Positions 25,489 through 33,106 of a DNA stretch of 33,106 bases are shown piece by piece. Source of the DNA: Desulfocapsaceae bacterium (GTDB lineage Bacteria; Desulfobacterota; Desulfobulbia; Desulfobulbales; Desulfocapsaceae). The notes under the pieces were generated by a model. It did no database searches. It was not told the DNA's origin and saw nothing but the letters and a program-made list of their open reading frames with translations. The first letter of the stretch is position 1, and each line of letters starts with the position of its first letter. The DNA lies in contig JAQVER010000043.1 in NCBI GenBank assembly GCA_028697885.1, positions 1 through 33,106 of the forward strand. The letters are read 5' to 3'. The translations under genes and the position numbers were made by a program.

Positions 25489-25677
25489 ATGAACGCTGTA
25501 AAAGCATTTATTTTGTTGACCGCACTTCTTTTGCTCAATGGCTGTATTTTGACCAAGGTCGTGACCGTACCCATGCGGCTTGGCGGTGCGGTGATCTCAA
25601 TTATTCCTGTAGTTGGCAATACCGCTCATGATTCCATTGATGAAGCGGCAGAGCTTGTCGATGATGTTCCTATTTGA
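25489..25677 (+). CDS. Small lipoprotein, 62 aa
   Basis: A 62-residue protein with a lipoprotein signal: MNAVKAFILLTALLLLNGC, lipobox Cys19. The mature part (TKVVTVPMRLGGAVISIIPV, then VGNTAHDSIDEAAELVDDVPI) resembles short uncharacterised lipoproteins found in many proteobacteria. A Gly-rich hydrophobic segment in the mature part could insert in a membrane. The function is unknown. The ATG at 25489 has a CGGAG ribosome-binding site 9 bases upstream; the open frame extends to 25300 but that part lacks the signal and was left out. Short repeats of GCAGAGAC type follow near 25720. Confidence 0.75.
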   Translation: MNAVKAFILLTALLLLNGCILTKVVTVPMRLGGAVISIIPVVGNTAHDSIDEAAELVDDVPI

Positions 25678-25776
25678 GGTAGGGGATTTTTACCTTGTTT
25701 ACAGAGTAATAATTCATCTCGCGCAGAGACGCAGAGCTTGGACAAAAAGACCTTTTTCAAGGTACCCTAAAGAAGA

Positions 25777-27231
25777 ATGATATGGTGTAATCGTATGATA
25801 TTGATTGATATCCAGGATTTAATCAGCAAACAACTCAATATCAGCCAATGGACCATAGAGACTCAGCAGCGCTGGTGTCTGATCGGGACTACCGGTTCGG
25901 GAAAGAGTCAGCTAGCCCGCATTTTTCAAGAACCTGAAAAAATGGTTTTTCAATCTCGACTCTTTGAAGTGCCTCCATCCTGCCTCTGTGTCGGATTGGA
26001 GGCACAGCAGGCTCAACTTGAAGCGGAATTGTATGATGATGATACCGACTTCATGGATCAGATAGATCAGGGGCACACTGGTCTGGAGCTCTTGCAGCAG
26101 ACCGGGGCGGAGAATGCTGCAATCCGGCAGGTAGTTGAACAATTCAAGATTACAGATTTGCTGGAAAAAGGATACCGGGTTCTTTCGTCCGGCGAGACCA
26201 GAAAACTGCTGATTGCCCGTGCCCTCCTGGCGAAGCCTGATTTATTGATTCTTGATGAACCCTTTGAAGGTCTGGATAAGGAATCCTCTCAATCACTTGC
26301 CGATTTTCTGGTTGACTTGAAAGAGCAACAGGCCCTGCTCATGTTTGTCAGCCAGCTGCAAGATGTTCAGGAGTGGCATACCCACATTGGCGTGCTTCAT
26401 AAGGGCCGCTTGTTGGCTCAGGGTGAAAAAGACAGGATCATGAATAACGATTCCCTGCAAACTCTCTTTCACTTTGACTCGGGAAATCTCTTGGCATTGC
26501 CTCCCGCGTTGAGTGCACCCGTCACATTTGATCCCCTCTTTCATATGCGCAATTGTAAGGTACGTTATGGTGAGGTTATCCAGTTTCAAAATCTGAATTG
26601 GGTCTTGCGGCCGGGTGAACATACGATCATCTCCGGGCCGAACGGTTCGGGAAAATCGACGCTGCTGCAGCTGATTACCGGAGATCATCCTCAGTGTTTT
26701 AACAACGGCCTGACAGCCTTTGGTTATCAGCGAGGCAGCGGCGAAAGCATCTGGGATATCAAAAAACATATTGGGCTTGTTTCCGGGGCATTGCACCAGG
26801 ATTATCGAGTGCCAGGAAATGCCTTGACTGTTGTTGCATCAGGCCTCTACGATAGTATTGGTGTATATCGTTCGGTTTCTGACAAAGAAAAGCGGATCGC
26901 TCACCAATGGCTTGCCTTTATCGGCCTGAAAGAAAAAGCTGATATCGCCTTCAAAGAGTTGTCCTGGGGGGAACAGCGGCTCGTCTTGATTGCTCGTGCG
27001 CTGATTAAATACCCTGCCTTGTTGATTCTTGATGAACCGACATTGGGTCTGGATGATCAGAATCGTTTGATGGTGCTCGCATGTCTGGAGCGTATTGCCG
27101 GACTTGGCGCTTCCACCATGTTATTTGTCAGTCACAGACAAGACGAACATCTGAAGATTTTCAGAAAACATCTTGTCTTTGAACCTGACAAGGAAGCACT
27201 GTTCTCCATCTTCTTCCGCGAGAACGTCTGA
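25777..27231 (+). CDS. modF: ModF-like tandem ABC ATPase
   Basis: A 484-residue protein with two ABC ATPase domains. The first has Walker A GTTGSGKS (37-44), signature SSGETRK and Walker B LLILDEPFEGLD. The second has GPNGSGKST (about 288-296), then YQRGSGESIWDIKKHIGLVS, signature SWGEQRL and LLILDEPTLGLD. This order and the RGSGE-IWDIKKHIG block closely match Escherichia coli ModF (PhrA). ModF is linked to the molybdate regulon, but its role is unclear. No modABC genes or membrane subunits lie nearby, so a soluble regulatory or ABC-F-like role is possible. ATG starts at 25777 and 25795 are both possible, neither with a strong ribosome-binding site. Confidence 0.88.
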   Translation: MIWCNRMILIDIQDLISKQLNISQWTIETQQRWCLIGTTGSGKSQLARIFQEPEKMVFQSRLFEVPPSCLCVGLEAQQAQLEAELYDDDTDFMDQIDQGHTGLELLQQTGAENAAIRQVVEQFKITDLLEKGYRVLSSGETRKLLIARALLAKPDLLILDEPFEGLDKESSQSLADFLVDLKEQQALLMFVSQLQDVQEWHTHIGVLHKGRLLAQGEKDRIMNNDSLQTLFHFDSGNLLALPPALSAPVTFDPLFHMRNCKVRYGEVIQFQNLNWVLRPGEHTIISGPNGSGKSTLLQLITGDHPQCFNNGLTAFGYQRGSGESIWDIKKHIGLVSGALHQDYRVPGNALTVVASGLYDSIGVYRSVSDKEKRIAHQWLAFIGLKEKADIAFKELSWGEQRLVLIARALIKYPALLILDEPTLGLDDQNRLMVLACLERIAGLGASTMLFVSHRQDEHLKIFRKHLVFEPDKEALFSIFFRENV

Positions 27232-27304
27232 GAGTCACTTTTATGTCAGTTATGAGTTTTCCGGTATCGAGCTTATGATGCGGAATATACTGGAATCCTT
27301 AAAA

Positions 27305-27347
27305 GAATAGAACGGATTCTTTTTGCAAAGAGAGTCCCGTTCTATTT
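27305..27347 (+). other. Long stem-loop after modF
   Basis: A perfect 10-bp repeat (27306-27315 with 27337-27346) encloses an inner partial stem. It lies 74 bases after the modF stop, before plsY. No clear U-tract follows, so it is a possible terminator or 3'-end stabiliser only. Confidence 0.45.
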
Positions 27348-27436
27348 GCCAATCGGAAAAAAGTGGGGTAGGCTGAAAACTGTCTCCGGGAGCATCTGGA
27401 GAATCACTTCCTTTTCACAGAAAACATTTTGATACA

Positions 27437-28039
27437 ATGAATACAGAAATCATTTATATCCTGGCCTGTTATCTGATCGGTGCCATTCCTTTTGGCTTGC
27501 TTATAGGCCGACTTGTCGGTGCTGACGTGCGCCTGGAGGGGAGTGGTAATATTGGCGCCACTAATGTGGGTAGGGTACTGGGGAAAAAATTGGGCATTCT
27601 GACCCTGCTCTGTGATGTGGCCAAGGGCTTTCTGCCTGTCTGGGGCGTCACTCTTCTGCTTGGCGAAACAACAGGGGCAAGAGAGCTGTTTGTGGTCTTG
27701 TGTGGTCTGGCCACGGTTGTCGGCCATATGTTTCCACTTTATCTCAAATTTAAGGGTGGAAAAGGGGTGGCCACTGCCCTGGGTGTTTTCCTTTTTATCT
27801 CTCCCGGAAGTGTCCTGATCAGTCTGCTTGTTTTTGTCGCTGCGGTTGCCGTTTCCGGATATGTCTCCGTGGGTTCGCTTACCGCCTCCCTCTTGATTCC
27901 CCTGTGGCTCTGGATCTTGGGTGAGTCTCCTGCAATATTGGTGGTGGCGCTTGCCATTGTCTTTCTCATTTGGTTCCAACATCGGTCCAATATCAGCAGA
28001 CTGTTGCGTGGCGAGGAAAAGGGCTGGAAAAAGGGGTGA
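27437..28039 (+). CDS. plsY: Acyl-phosphate:glycerol-3-phosphate acyltransferase PlsY
   Basis: A 200-residue membrane enzyme with about five hydrophobic segments. It moves an acyl group from acyl-phosphate to glycerol-3-phosphate, making lysophosphatidate, the first step of phospholipid synthesis; acyl-phosphate is made by PlsX. The three family motifs are present: GSGNIGATNVGRVLG near residue 35, GHMFPLYLKFKGGKGVAT near 97, and WFQHRSNISRLLRGEE near the C-terminus. Length and topology are normal. A J-domain gene begins 3 bases after the stop, so the two are probably cotranscribed. The start at 27437 has a weak ribosome-binding site. Confidence 0.95.
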   Translation: MNTEIIYILACYLIGAIPFGLLIGRLVGADVRLEGSGNIGATNVGRVLGKKLGILTLLCDVAKGFLPVWGVTLLLGETTGARELFVVLCGLATVVGHMFPLYLKFKGGKGVATALGVFLFISPGSVLISLLVFVAAVAVSGYVSVGSLTASLLIPLWLWILGESPAILVVALAIVFLIWFQHRSNISRLLRGEEKGWKKG

Positions 28040-28042
28040 GCC

Positions 28043-28381
28043 ATGACCAAGGACGAATGGCAGGCCATTGATGAGGCCAGACAATTATTGCATCTGGCTG
28101 AGCGGGCCACCATGGGTGAAATAAAAAGGGCCTATCGGCAGATGTGCAAGCGGCACCATCCAGATGTTGTCGGTGAAGGATCACCAGCCGACGCTGCCAT
28201 CATCCGGGAACTCACCAGGGGCTATGAGCTGCTCATGCGTTACTGTGATCAGTTTCGCATTCCGTTAGTGCCGGATGATAGAGACAATATCGATCCTGAA
28301 GATTGGTGGATGGATCGTTTTGGCAATGATCCCCTGTGGGGAAGCAAGAAAGGGAAGACAAAAGCTGCTTCCAAAAAATAA
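28043..28381 (+). CDS. Short J-domain (DnaJ-like) protein
   Basis: A 112-residue protein. An N-terminal J domain (about residues 10-65) has EIKRAYRQMCKRHHPD with the HPD tripeptide that stimulates Hsp70 ATPase activity. There is no Gly/Phe region, zinc domain or substrate-binding module. The C-terminal 40 residues are acidic-aromatic and then Lys-rich. It would act as a co-chaperone that recruits DnaK to a specific client. It follows plsY by 3 bases, which suggests coupled translation. The client is unknown. Confidence 0.87.
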   Translation: MTKDEWQAIDEARQLLHLAERATMGEIKRAYRQMCKRHHPDVVGEGSPADAAIIRELTRGYELLMRYCDQFRIPLVPDDRDNIDPEDWWMDRFGNDPLWGSKKGKTKAASKK

Positions 28382-28483
28382 TACCATCAATGGGATGGCA
28401 AAAACGACATCAGGAGTTGTAAGCGCAATAAGCCAAAAATGTTGGTTGTTGTGTAACAATTCCTGACAAGAGGGATGGGCGGG

Positions 28484-28867
28484 ATGGTACAAGAAGAAAG
28501 AAGAGAACAGAAGCGTTTGTCTCTCAGCTTACAGACCAAGGTCACGGCGGAATCCCGTACCGGGTCAACCCCGCTGTTTGAGCTTGTCACTGCCGACATC
28601 AGTGCCAGCGGAGCATTTATTGCAACCAGTAATCCTCTGCCTATTGCCAGCAAGGTCCGCTTGGAGTTCTTCCTCTCCCTTGAGGAATTGGCCCAACTGC
28701 GTTTTGTTGTGGCCAAGGAAAGCCTCAAGGCGTGGGAGGGTGAACGGGCTTGGGTGACTGCCACCGGGGTGGTTATTCGAGTGGATAAAAAAGGGTCGGC
28801 CATTATCTTTGATCAGAACTACCAGATTTCTCCGATCCGAAGCTCTGACAGGGAGAAGCCGGTATAA
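28484..28867 (+). CDS. PilZ domain protein
   Basis: A 127-residue single-domain protein. It has the two c-di-GMP-binding motifs of PilZ domains: an Arg-rich EERREQKRLSL at the N-terminus and DISASGAF (D-x-S-x-x-G type) about 35 residues later. The beta-barrel strands follow, ending in SAIIFDQ. It is probably a c-di-GMP receptor that acts on motility, secretion or adhesion. The giant adhesin-like gene lies 1.1 kb downstream and signalling genes lie in the same window, but a direct link is inference. I chose the ATG at 28484, 9 bases after AGAGGG; an ATG at 28475 is possible. Confidence 0.85.
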   Translation: MVQEERREQKRLSLSLQTKVTAESRTGSTPLFELVTADISASGAFIATSNPLPIASKVRLEFFLSLEELAQLRFVVAKESLKAWEGERAWVTATGVVIRVDKKGSAIIFDQNYQISPIRSSDREKPV

Positions 28868-29079
28868 TAAAACATATCGTTGCAACCATTTCTGTTACGC
28901 TTCCTTTGCTGTTGTAGATAGTCAGCAAGCCATGATATTTTTTCCAGGCGCTTGATTTCTACGTTGTCACATTACCCATCACTCTGCCGGTTGTATGTAG
29001 AGTCTATGGGTGCCTGCCTTTGCCGATGCCTGATCAGTTCTGCCTGAACTTTATCTTTCTGTTGAGCAGAGCGAAAAGC

Positions 29080-29296
29080 AATACGGTCACTTCCCGCTTC
29101 TGATTCGCGTTTTCATCGACCCAAAACGCTTACATGGATCGAGATTACGGGCAAGCTTCAAAGATCTTATATCCCTGTTCAGCAATCAGCCTGACTGACG
29201 AATCCCTGAATTCCTGTGTGTCATCCTTTCTTTTTTTTTGCCATTGAATACCTCCTGATGGAGCTCTAATCCACTCTAAAAAAGTGTCCATTTTTC
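29080..29296 (-). pseudogene. IS3-family transposase OrfA relic
   Basis: On the minus strand an end-like sequence (TGGACACTTTTTT, near 29281-29293) and a ribosome-binding site precede a broken OrfA start. If one A is removed from the run of nine at 29231-29239, it reads MAKKRKDDTQEFRDSSVRLI and then AEQGYK. This matches the helix-turn-helix start of IS3-family OrfA proteins. A second frameshift follows and then ARNLDP. Two lesions and the absence of OrfB show that the element is dead. The opposite end was not found. Confidence 0.6.
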
Positions 29297-29384
29297 CCAT
29301 GCCACCTCACTCGATGCCCCCATGTAACGTGCTGATAAACATATTGAAAAATCCAACCTATGGACTTTTTTGCACCGCAGGGCT

Positions 29385-29594
29385 GGACTGGATCAACTGG
29401 ATGTTTGCATTCAAAAACTTTAAAAATAGTTTGACTTATGAAGTCTCATTTGAATAATGAATAGTAGCAACTGTTTTTATTACAACCCAAAGACCAGTTT
29501 TCCCGGAGACCCCATTCCAAATTGGCAAAGAATGATAGATGCAATCGCTGCCCTGACCGCGATAGTCCTGTTTTTTGTACATTCCCTGGTTTAG
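29385..29594 (+). pseudogene. Broken copy of the adhesin leader and signal peptide
   Basis: This stretch is a diverged duplicate of 29915-30085, the region before and at the start of the giant gene. Its leader matches around the CCCGGAG ribosome-binding site. The coding part (29514-29594) reads IPNWQRMIDAIAALTAIVLF and then a few residues to a TAG. It corresponds to the start of the intact gene, but the ATG has become ATT and the frame closes at the end of the signal segment. It is a relic of a paralogue or of a partial duplication. Confidence 0.6.
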
Positions 29595-29596
29595 AA

Positions 29597-29652
29597 GTGA
29601 CTTGGTGACTTGGTGACTTGGTGACTTGGTGACTTGGTGACTTGGTGACTTG
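29597..29652 (+). repeat. Seven tandem copies of GTGACTTG
   Basis: Seven exact 8-bp units GTGACTTG follow each other without interruption, directly after the broken signal-peptide copy. The identity of the units suggests recent slippage. The sequence from here to 29900 shows no gene I can support. Confidence 0.95.
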
Positions 29653-30014
29653 GAAGCCTGACCCTGCTCCCTGTGTTGACATCCCTGGTGCCATATTGGA
29701 GACCTACTTATTAACTCTGAACGAGGAGAAGAAAAATATAACTTGTACCCTTACCGCCGATGATGGCAACACCGGGATTACAGAATATACCACTCTCGGA
29801 GTCGATGCATTCAAAGGCTTTCCATGGATGATCCTCATGCCGGCCTTGAGTTCGCCGAATAAGGTATCCAACTAAGCTGGCAGAAAGTCCGACCCCTGAT
29901 TCATGTGTGTTGAGCAGAGGGTGGACCAAGTTAATACGATGTTTGTATGTGCAAATAAAAAGGGATAGCAACAGCTTGTCACAACTCAAAAGTATGTTTT
30001 ACCCGGAGGCCTCT

Positions 30015-33000
30015 ATGTTACATCAGAAAAGAAATATTGATGCAGTCGCTGCCCTTGTCGCGATAGTCCTGTTCCTTTGTACGTTGTCCGCAGTGGCCTC
30101 AACGGGGCGGCATGAAATCGCCTTTATTGAAAACAACATTGCCGATTACCAGATCCTGGTGAATGGGGTGCAACCGGCTACGGAAGTACATTTGTTGGAT
30201 GCTACGCGGGATGGCTTAGTACAGATGGCAGGTATTCTCACTGGGCGCAGCGATATCGACGCCATTCACCTTGTCTCGCACGGCTCCGCAGGGTTGTTGC
30301 AACTGGGCGAGCTGAATCTGAGCACGCAAAATCTGGGCGCTCATGCTGCCGATCTGGCGACAATAGGTGCTGCATTGAATGCGGATGCCGACCTCCTGAT
30401 CTATGGATGCAACGTCGCTCAAGGAAACTCCGGTAATTCCTTCGTCCGTCAAATCAGTGCGTTAACGGGAGCCCATGTCGCAGCCTCGACAGATTTCACC
30501 GGAGCTGCTGCATTAGGGGGTAACTGGGCGCTTGAATTCCATTCGGGCACAGTCACCGCGGATACTATAGATATCAAGAGGTACGACAGCCTTTTGGTGG
30601 GGGCAACCTTCGGGTTTGAAGCCGATACGAGTGGAGTCGGAACCAAGACAGTTACCCAAACGGTCTCAGGTGAAACTCTTTCGATCACCTCGACCACAGT
30701 ATCTATCGTCGATAGTTCTACGACCTCTGGGCAAGACATAAGTGGAACCGTCACATTATCGACAGATTATGGTACCGCCCTGGAGACTCAACTCGTTTTT
30801 TCTGTTTCTGGGAAAATATTTGATTTTGGTTTTATAACTATATTTAACGTCAATACGAATGATACTTTCACCTTTACTGCTTCAGGGGGAGCCACCTACT
30901 CTGTCTTAATCACTGCGGGTGAAACGAAAACGGTAGATCTGAGTGCGAACACGGATTTTCAAGGTATTTCGAGTGTTACATTGACAGCCACAGACCCATA
31001 TGCCATCGATTTCGATGACGTTTGGCTGAACAACATCACCAACCCCGGCCCCACTGTTACCTCGGCGACCTACGACGCCAGCACCAATGTCCTGACGGTC
31101 ACCGGCACCGGTATGATAACGGGCGATACGATTGCGGTCAATAAACTGACGTTGACGGGCGAAGGTGGCTCCACCTATACGCTGACGACCAGCAATGTGA
31201 CGGCGAGCAGTTCCACGGCGTTTTCGGTGACCCTTAATCCTTCCGACCAAGCAGGCGTGAACCTGATCTTCAATAAGAATGGCACCTCCTCGACCGGCGG
31301 TACCACTTTCAATCTAGCGGCCGCCGATGATTGGGATTCCAATGTGACGGCTGGTGATACCTCGGACGCCACCAATGGTGTGACGGTGAGCAACGTGACA
31401 GTGCCCTCGATCACGAGTGCGACCTATGATGCGAGTACGGGTGCGTTGGCGGTGACGGGCATGGGCTTCCTGAAACTGAACGGCGCGACCAACGACATCG
31501 TGGCGAATAAGTTCACGCTCACGGGCGAAGGTGGCACGACCTACACGCTGACCGACACCGCGAATGTGGAGATAACCAGTGGCACATCGTTTACGCTGAC
31601 TCTCAGTGCGACTGACAAAGCGGCTGCGAACCAGATTCTGAACAAGAACGGCACCAGTTCGACGGGTGCGACGACCTATAATCTAGCTGCTGCGGAAGAC
31701 TGGGCCGCAGGCGCTGATTCCGCCGTCGACGTGGCGGATACGACCAGCAACGGCATCACCGTCAGCAATGTCAACGCACGCCCTACCCTTGGCGGCACAT
31801 TTACCACCGCTGGTACGGTCAATGACAATGCCACCATCGCCCCCTTCAGCGGAGTGACAGTGACCGACACTGAAGGGGACAATGTCAGTGTTACCATCAC
31901 TTATACCGCCGCCAACGGCACCCTGACCGGCGCCGGGATCACCGGTGCTGCCGGCAGTTACACCGTGAGCTCGGCCGCACCGGCCACGGTGACCGGCAAC
32001 CTGCAGGGGCTTATTTTCCATCCCACTGCCAATCAGGTTGCCCCAGGCAGTACGGTGGTGACCAGCTTCACCCTGACCCCCAGCGATGACACAGGGGGCG
32101 GCAGCGCCAACAGCACCACCCAGGTGACCGCTACCTCAATCAATGATGCGCCGGTCAATACCGATGTCCCGGCCATCAGCGGCACCAGCACCGTAGGGAG
32201 CCAGTTTTCTGCCACGTCAGGCACCTGGACCGATGCCGATGGTGATACACCGACCTATTCCTATCAATGGTATCGTGCTGATGACAGCGACGGCACCAAT
32301 GATGCGGCTATCCTCTCAGCAACGTCAAACACCTATACGTTAACCACCAGTGACGCCCATAAATATCTGCGGGTAGTCGTCACCGCCGATGATGGTCACG
32401 GCAGCTCCGATCAGACGGCAACCAGTATCCGGACAGTTGCTGCTAATTCAGCCCCGGTTAATACCGATGTCCCGACCATCAGCGGTACCAATACCGTAGG
32501 CAGCCAGCTTACCGCCACATCAGGCACCTGGACCGATGCCGATAATGATACGTTATCTTACAGCTATCAATGGTATCGTGCAGATGATGACAGTGGCACT
32601 AATGATGCGGCTATTGGCGGTGAGACTTCCAGCAGCTATACCCTGACAGCCAGCGATATCCATAAATACCTGCGGGTAGTCGTCACCGCCGATGACGGTC
32701 ACGGCAGTTCCGATCAGACGGCGACCAGTACCCGAACAGCCGCTGCTAATGCAGCCCCGGTTAATACCGATGTCCCGGTCATCAGCGGTGCCAGCACCGT
32801 CGGCAGCCAGCTTTCTGCCACATCAGGTACCTGGAGCGATGCCGATAATGACACGTTATCTTACACCTATCAATGGTACCGGGCTGATGATAACGGCGGA
32901 ACCAATGATGCAGAAATCTCGGGGGCAACGAATAGCACCTATACGTTAACCACCAGTGACGCCCATAAATATCTGCGGGTAGTGGTCACCGCCGATGATG

Positions 33001-33106
33001 GTCACGGCAGCTCCGATCAGACGGCAACCAGTATCCGGACAGCTGCTGCTAATGCAGCCCCGGTTAATACCGATGTCCCGACCATCAGCGGTACCAATAC
33101 CGTAGG
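30015..33106 (+). CDS. Giant secreted repeat protein with DUF4347-like domain (partial)
   Basis: The frame is open from the ATG at 30015 to the window edge: 1030 codons and no stop. A GGAGG ribosome-binding site lies 5 bases upstream. A signal peptide (core AALVAIVLFLCTLSAVA) is followed by a DUF4347-like domain (about residues 38-190) with IHLVSHGSAGLLQLGELNLS, LLIYGCNV and HVAASTDFTGAAALGGNW. Next come two beta-rich repeats of about 120 residues (ATYDAST ... LTGEGG-TYTLT ... NKNGTSSTG), a VCBS-like section, and exact 101-residue repeats beginning APVNTDVP with YSYQWYRADD and KYLRVVVTADDGHGSSD. Composition is rich in Thr, Ser, Asp and Gly and has no Cys in the repeats. It is probably a large adhesin exported by a type I or similar system, but the C-terminal secretion signal is outside the window. 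Confidence 0.9.
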   Translation, partial: MLHQKRNIDAVAALVAIVLFLCTLSAVASTGRHEIAFIENNIADYQILVNGVQPATEVHLLDATRDGLVQMAGILTGRSDIDAIHLVSHGSAGLLQLGELNLSTQNLGAHAADLATIGAALNADADLLIYGCNVAQGNSGNSFVRQISALTGAHVAASTDFTGAAALGGNWALEFHSGTVTADTIDIKRYDSLLVGATFGFEADTSGVGTKTVTQTVSGETLSITSTTVSIVDSSTTSGQDISGTVTLSTDYGTALETQLVFSVSGKIFDFGFITIFNVNTNDTFTFTASGGATYSVLITAGETKTVDLSANTDFQGISSVTLTATDPYAIDFDDVWLNNITNPGPTVTSATYDASTNVLTVTGTGMITGDTIAVNKLTLTGEGGSTYTLTTSNVTASSSTAFSVTLNPSDQAGVNLIFNKNGTSSTGGTTFNLAAADDWDSNVTAGDTSDATNGVTVSNVTVPSITSATYDASTGALAVTGMGFLKLNGATNDIVANKFTLTGEGGTTYTLTDTANVEITSGTSFTLTLSATDKAAANQILNKNGTSSTGATTYNLAAAEDWAAGADSAVDVADTTSNGITVSNVNARPTLGGTFTTAGTVNDNATIAPFSGVTVTDTEGDNVSVTITYTAANGTLTGAGITGAAGSYTVSSAAPATVTGNLQGLIFHPTANQVAPGSTVVTSFTLTPSDDTGGGSANSTTQVTATSINDAPVNTDVPAISGTSTVGSQFSATSGTWTDADGDTPTYSYQWYRADDSDGTNDAAILSATSNTYTLTTSDAHKYLRVVVTADDGHGSSDQTATSIRTVAANSAPVNTDVPTISGTNTVGSQLTATSGTWTDADNDTLSYSYQWYRADDDSGTNDAAIGGETSSSYTLTASDIHKYLRVVVTADDGHGSSDQTATSTRTAAANAAPVNTDVPVISGASTVGSQLSATSGTWSDADNDTLSYTYQWYRADDNGGTNDAEISGATNSTYTLTTSDAHKYLRVVVTADDGHGSSDQTATSIRTAAANAAPVNTDVPTISGTNTV
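32151..33106 (+). repeat. 303-bp tandem repeats within the giant gene
   Basis: Units begin at 32151, 32454, 32757 and 33060, exactly 303 bp apart (101 codons). The start of unit 4 is identical to the start of unit 2 over the 47 bases visible. The last third of unit 3 is nearly identical to that of unit 1 but less like unit 2. This hints at a 606-bp higher-order period. The array continues beyond the window. Confidence 0.95.

Noticed and set aside
29597..29652. CRISPR array
   Set aside because: The units are 8 bp and directly adjacent without spacers, so this is a microsatellite.
29642..29875. Open frame after the octamer repeat
   Set aside because: No ribosome-binding site, no known domain, and it begins inside the repeat; it is probably debris.
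30216..32224. Several minus-strand open frames under the giant gene
   Set aside because: They are shadows of the repetitive, Thr/Val-rich plus-strand coding sequence and have no own signals.

Overview
The window reads as chromosomal DNA of a Gram-negative anaerobe, most likely a sulfate- or sulfur-metabolising member of the Desulfobacterota (Desulfobulbales-like). The grounds are a long HdrA-type flavin/iron-sulfur protein beside an MvhD-type electron-transfer subunit, a gene for selenocysteine tRNA, a Cys-tailed HesB/IscA protein, a PSP1/RicT protein, an RND efflux pump and lipoboxes. The lineage is inferred from gene content only.

Left part (1-8209, plus strand): housekeeping genes. The tail of ychF and a hairpin cluster are followed by a YhaM-like OB/HD exoribonuclease, holB (clamp-loader delta prime), a ricT/PSP1 gene, metG, then yggT, a divIVA-domain gene, yggU and a tpiA-like gene. 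The TIM-like protein lacks the catalytic glutamate. The orders holB-ricT-metG and yggT-divIVA recall Gram-positive chromosomes.

Middle part (8210-20200, minus strand): a UbiB/AarF-type kinase-like protein, an HDOD protein, a REC-GGDEF-HD-GYP protein with deviations in all three modules, an unrecognised 239-aa protein with a good tandem promoter, a LysM-M23 peptidase without a signal peptide, a RelE-fold protein with no antitoxin, a HesB/IscA protein, and then mvhD, selC and hdrA. The selenocysteine tRNA lies between hdrA and mvhD on the same strand, probably within one transcript. That transcript appears to start at a near-consensus promoter about 300 nt upstream of hdrA. Its leader can fold into a closed multibranch structure with a competing pairing, so it is a candidate cis-regulatory RNA.

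Right part (20201-33106, mostly plus strand): an RND efflux adaptor and pump pair, a small Cys-rich protein on the minus strand, a small lipoprotein, a ModF-like tandem ATPase, plsY, a J-domain protein and a PilZ protein. A 1.1-kb region of debris follows: an IS3-family relic, a broken copy of the leader and signal peptide of the next gene, and seven copies of an 8-bp repeat. The window ends inside a giant secreted protein with an N-terminal DUF4347-like domain and exact 303-bp (101-residue) tandem repeats, probably a surface adhesin.
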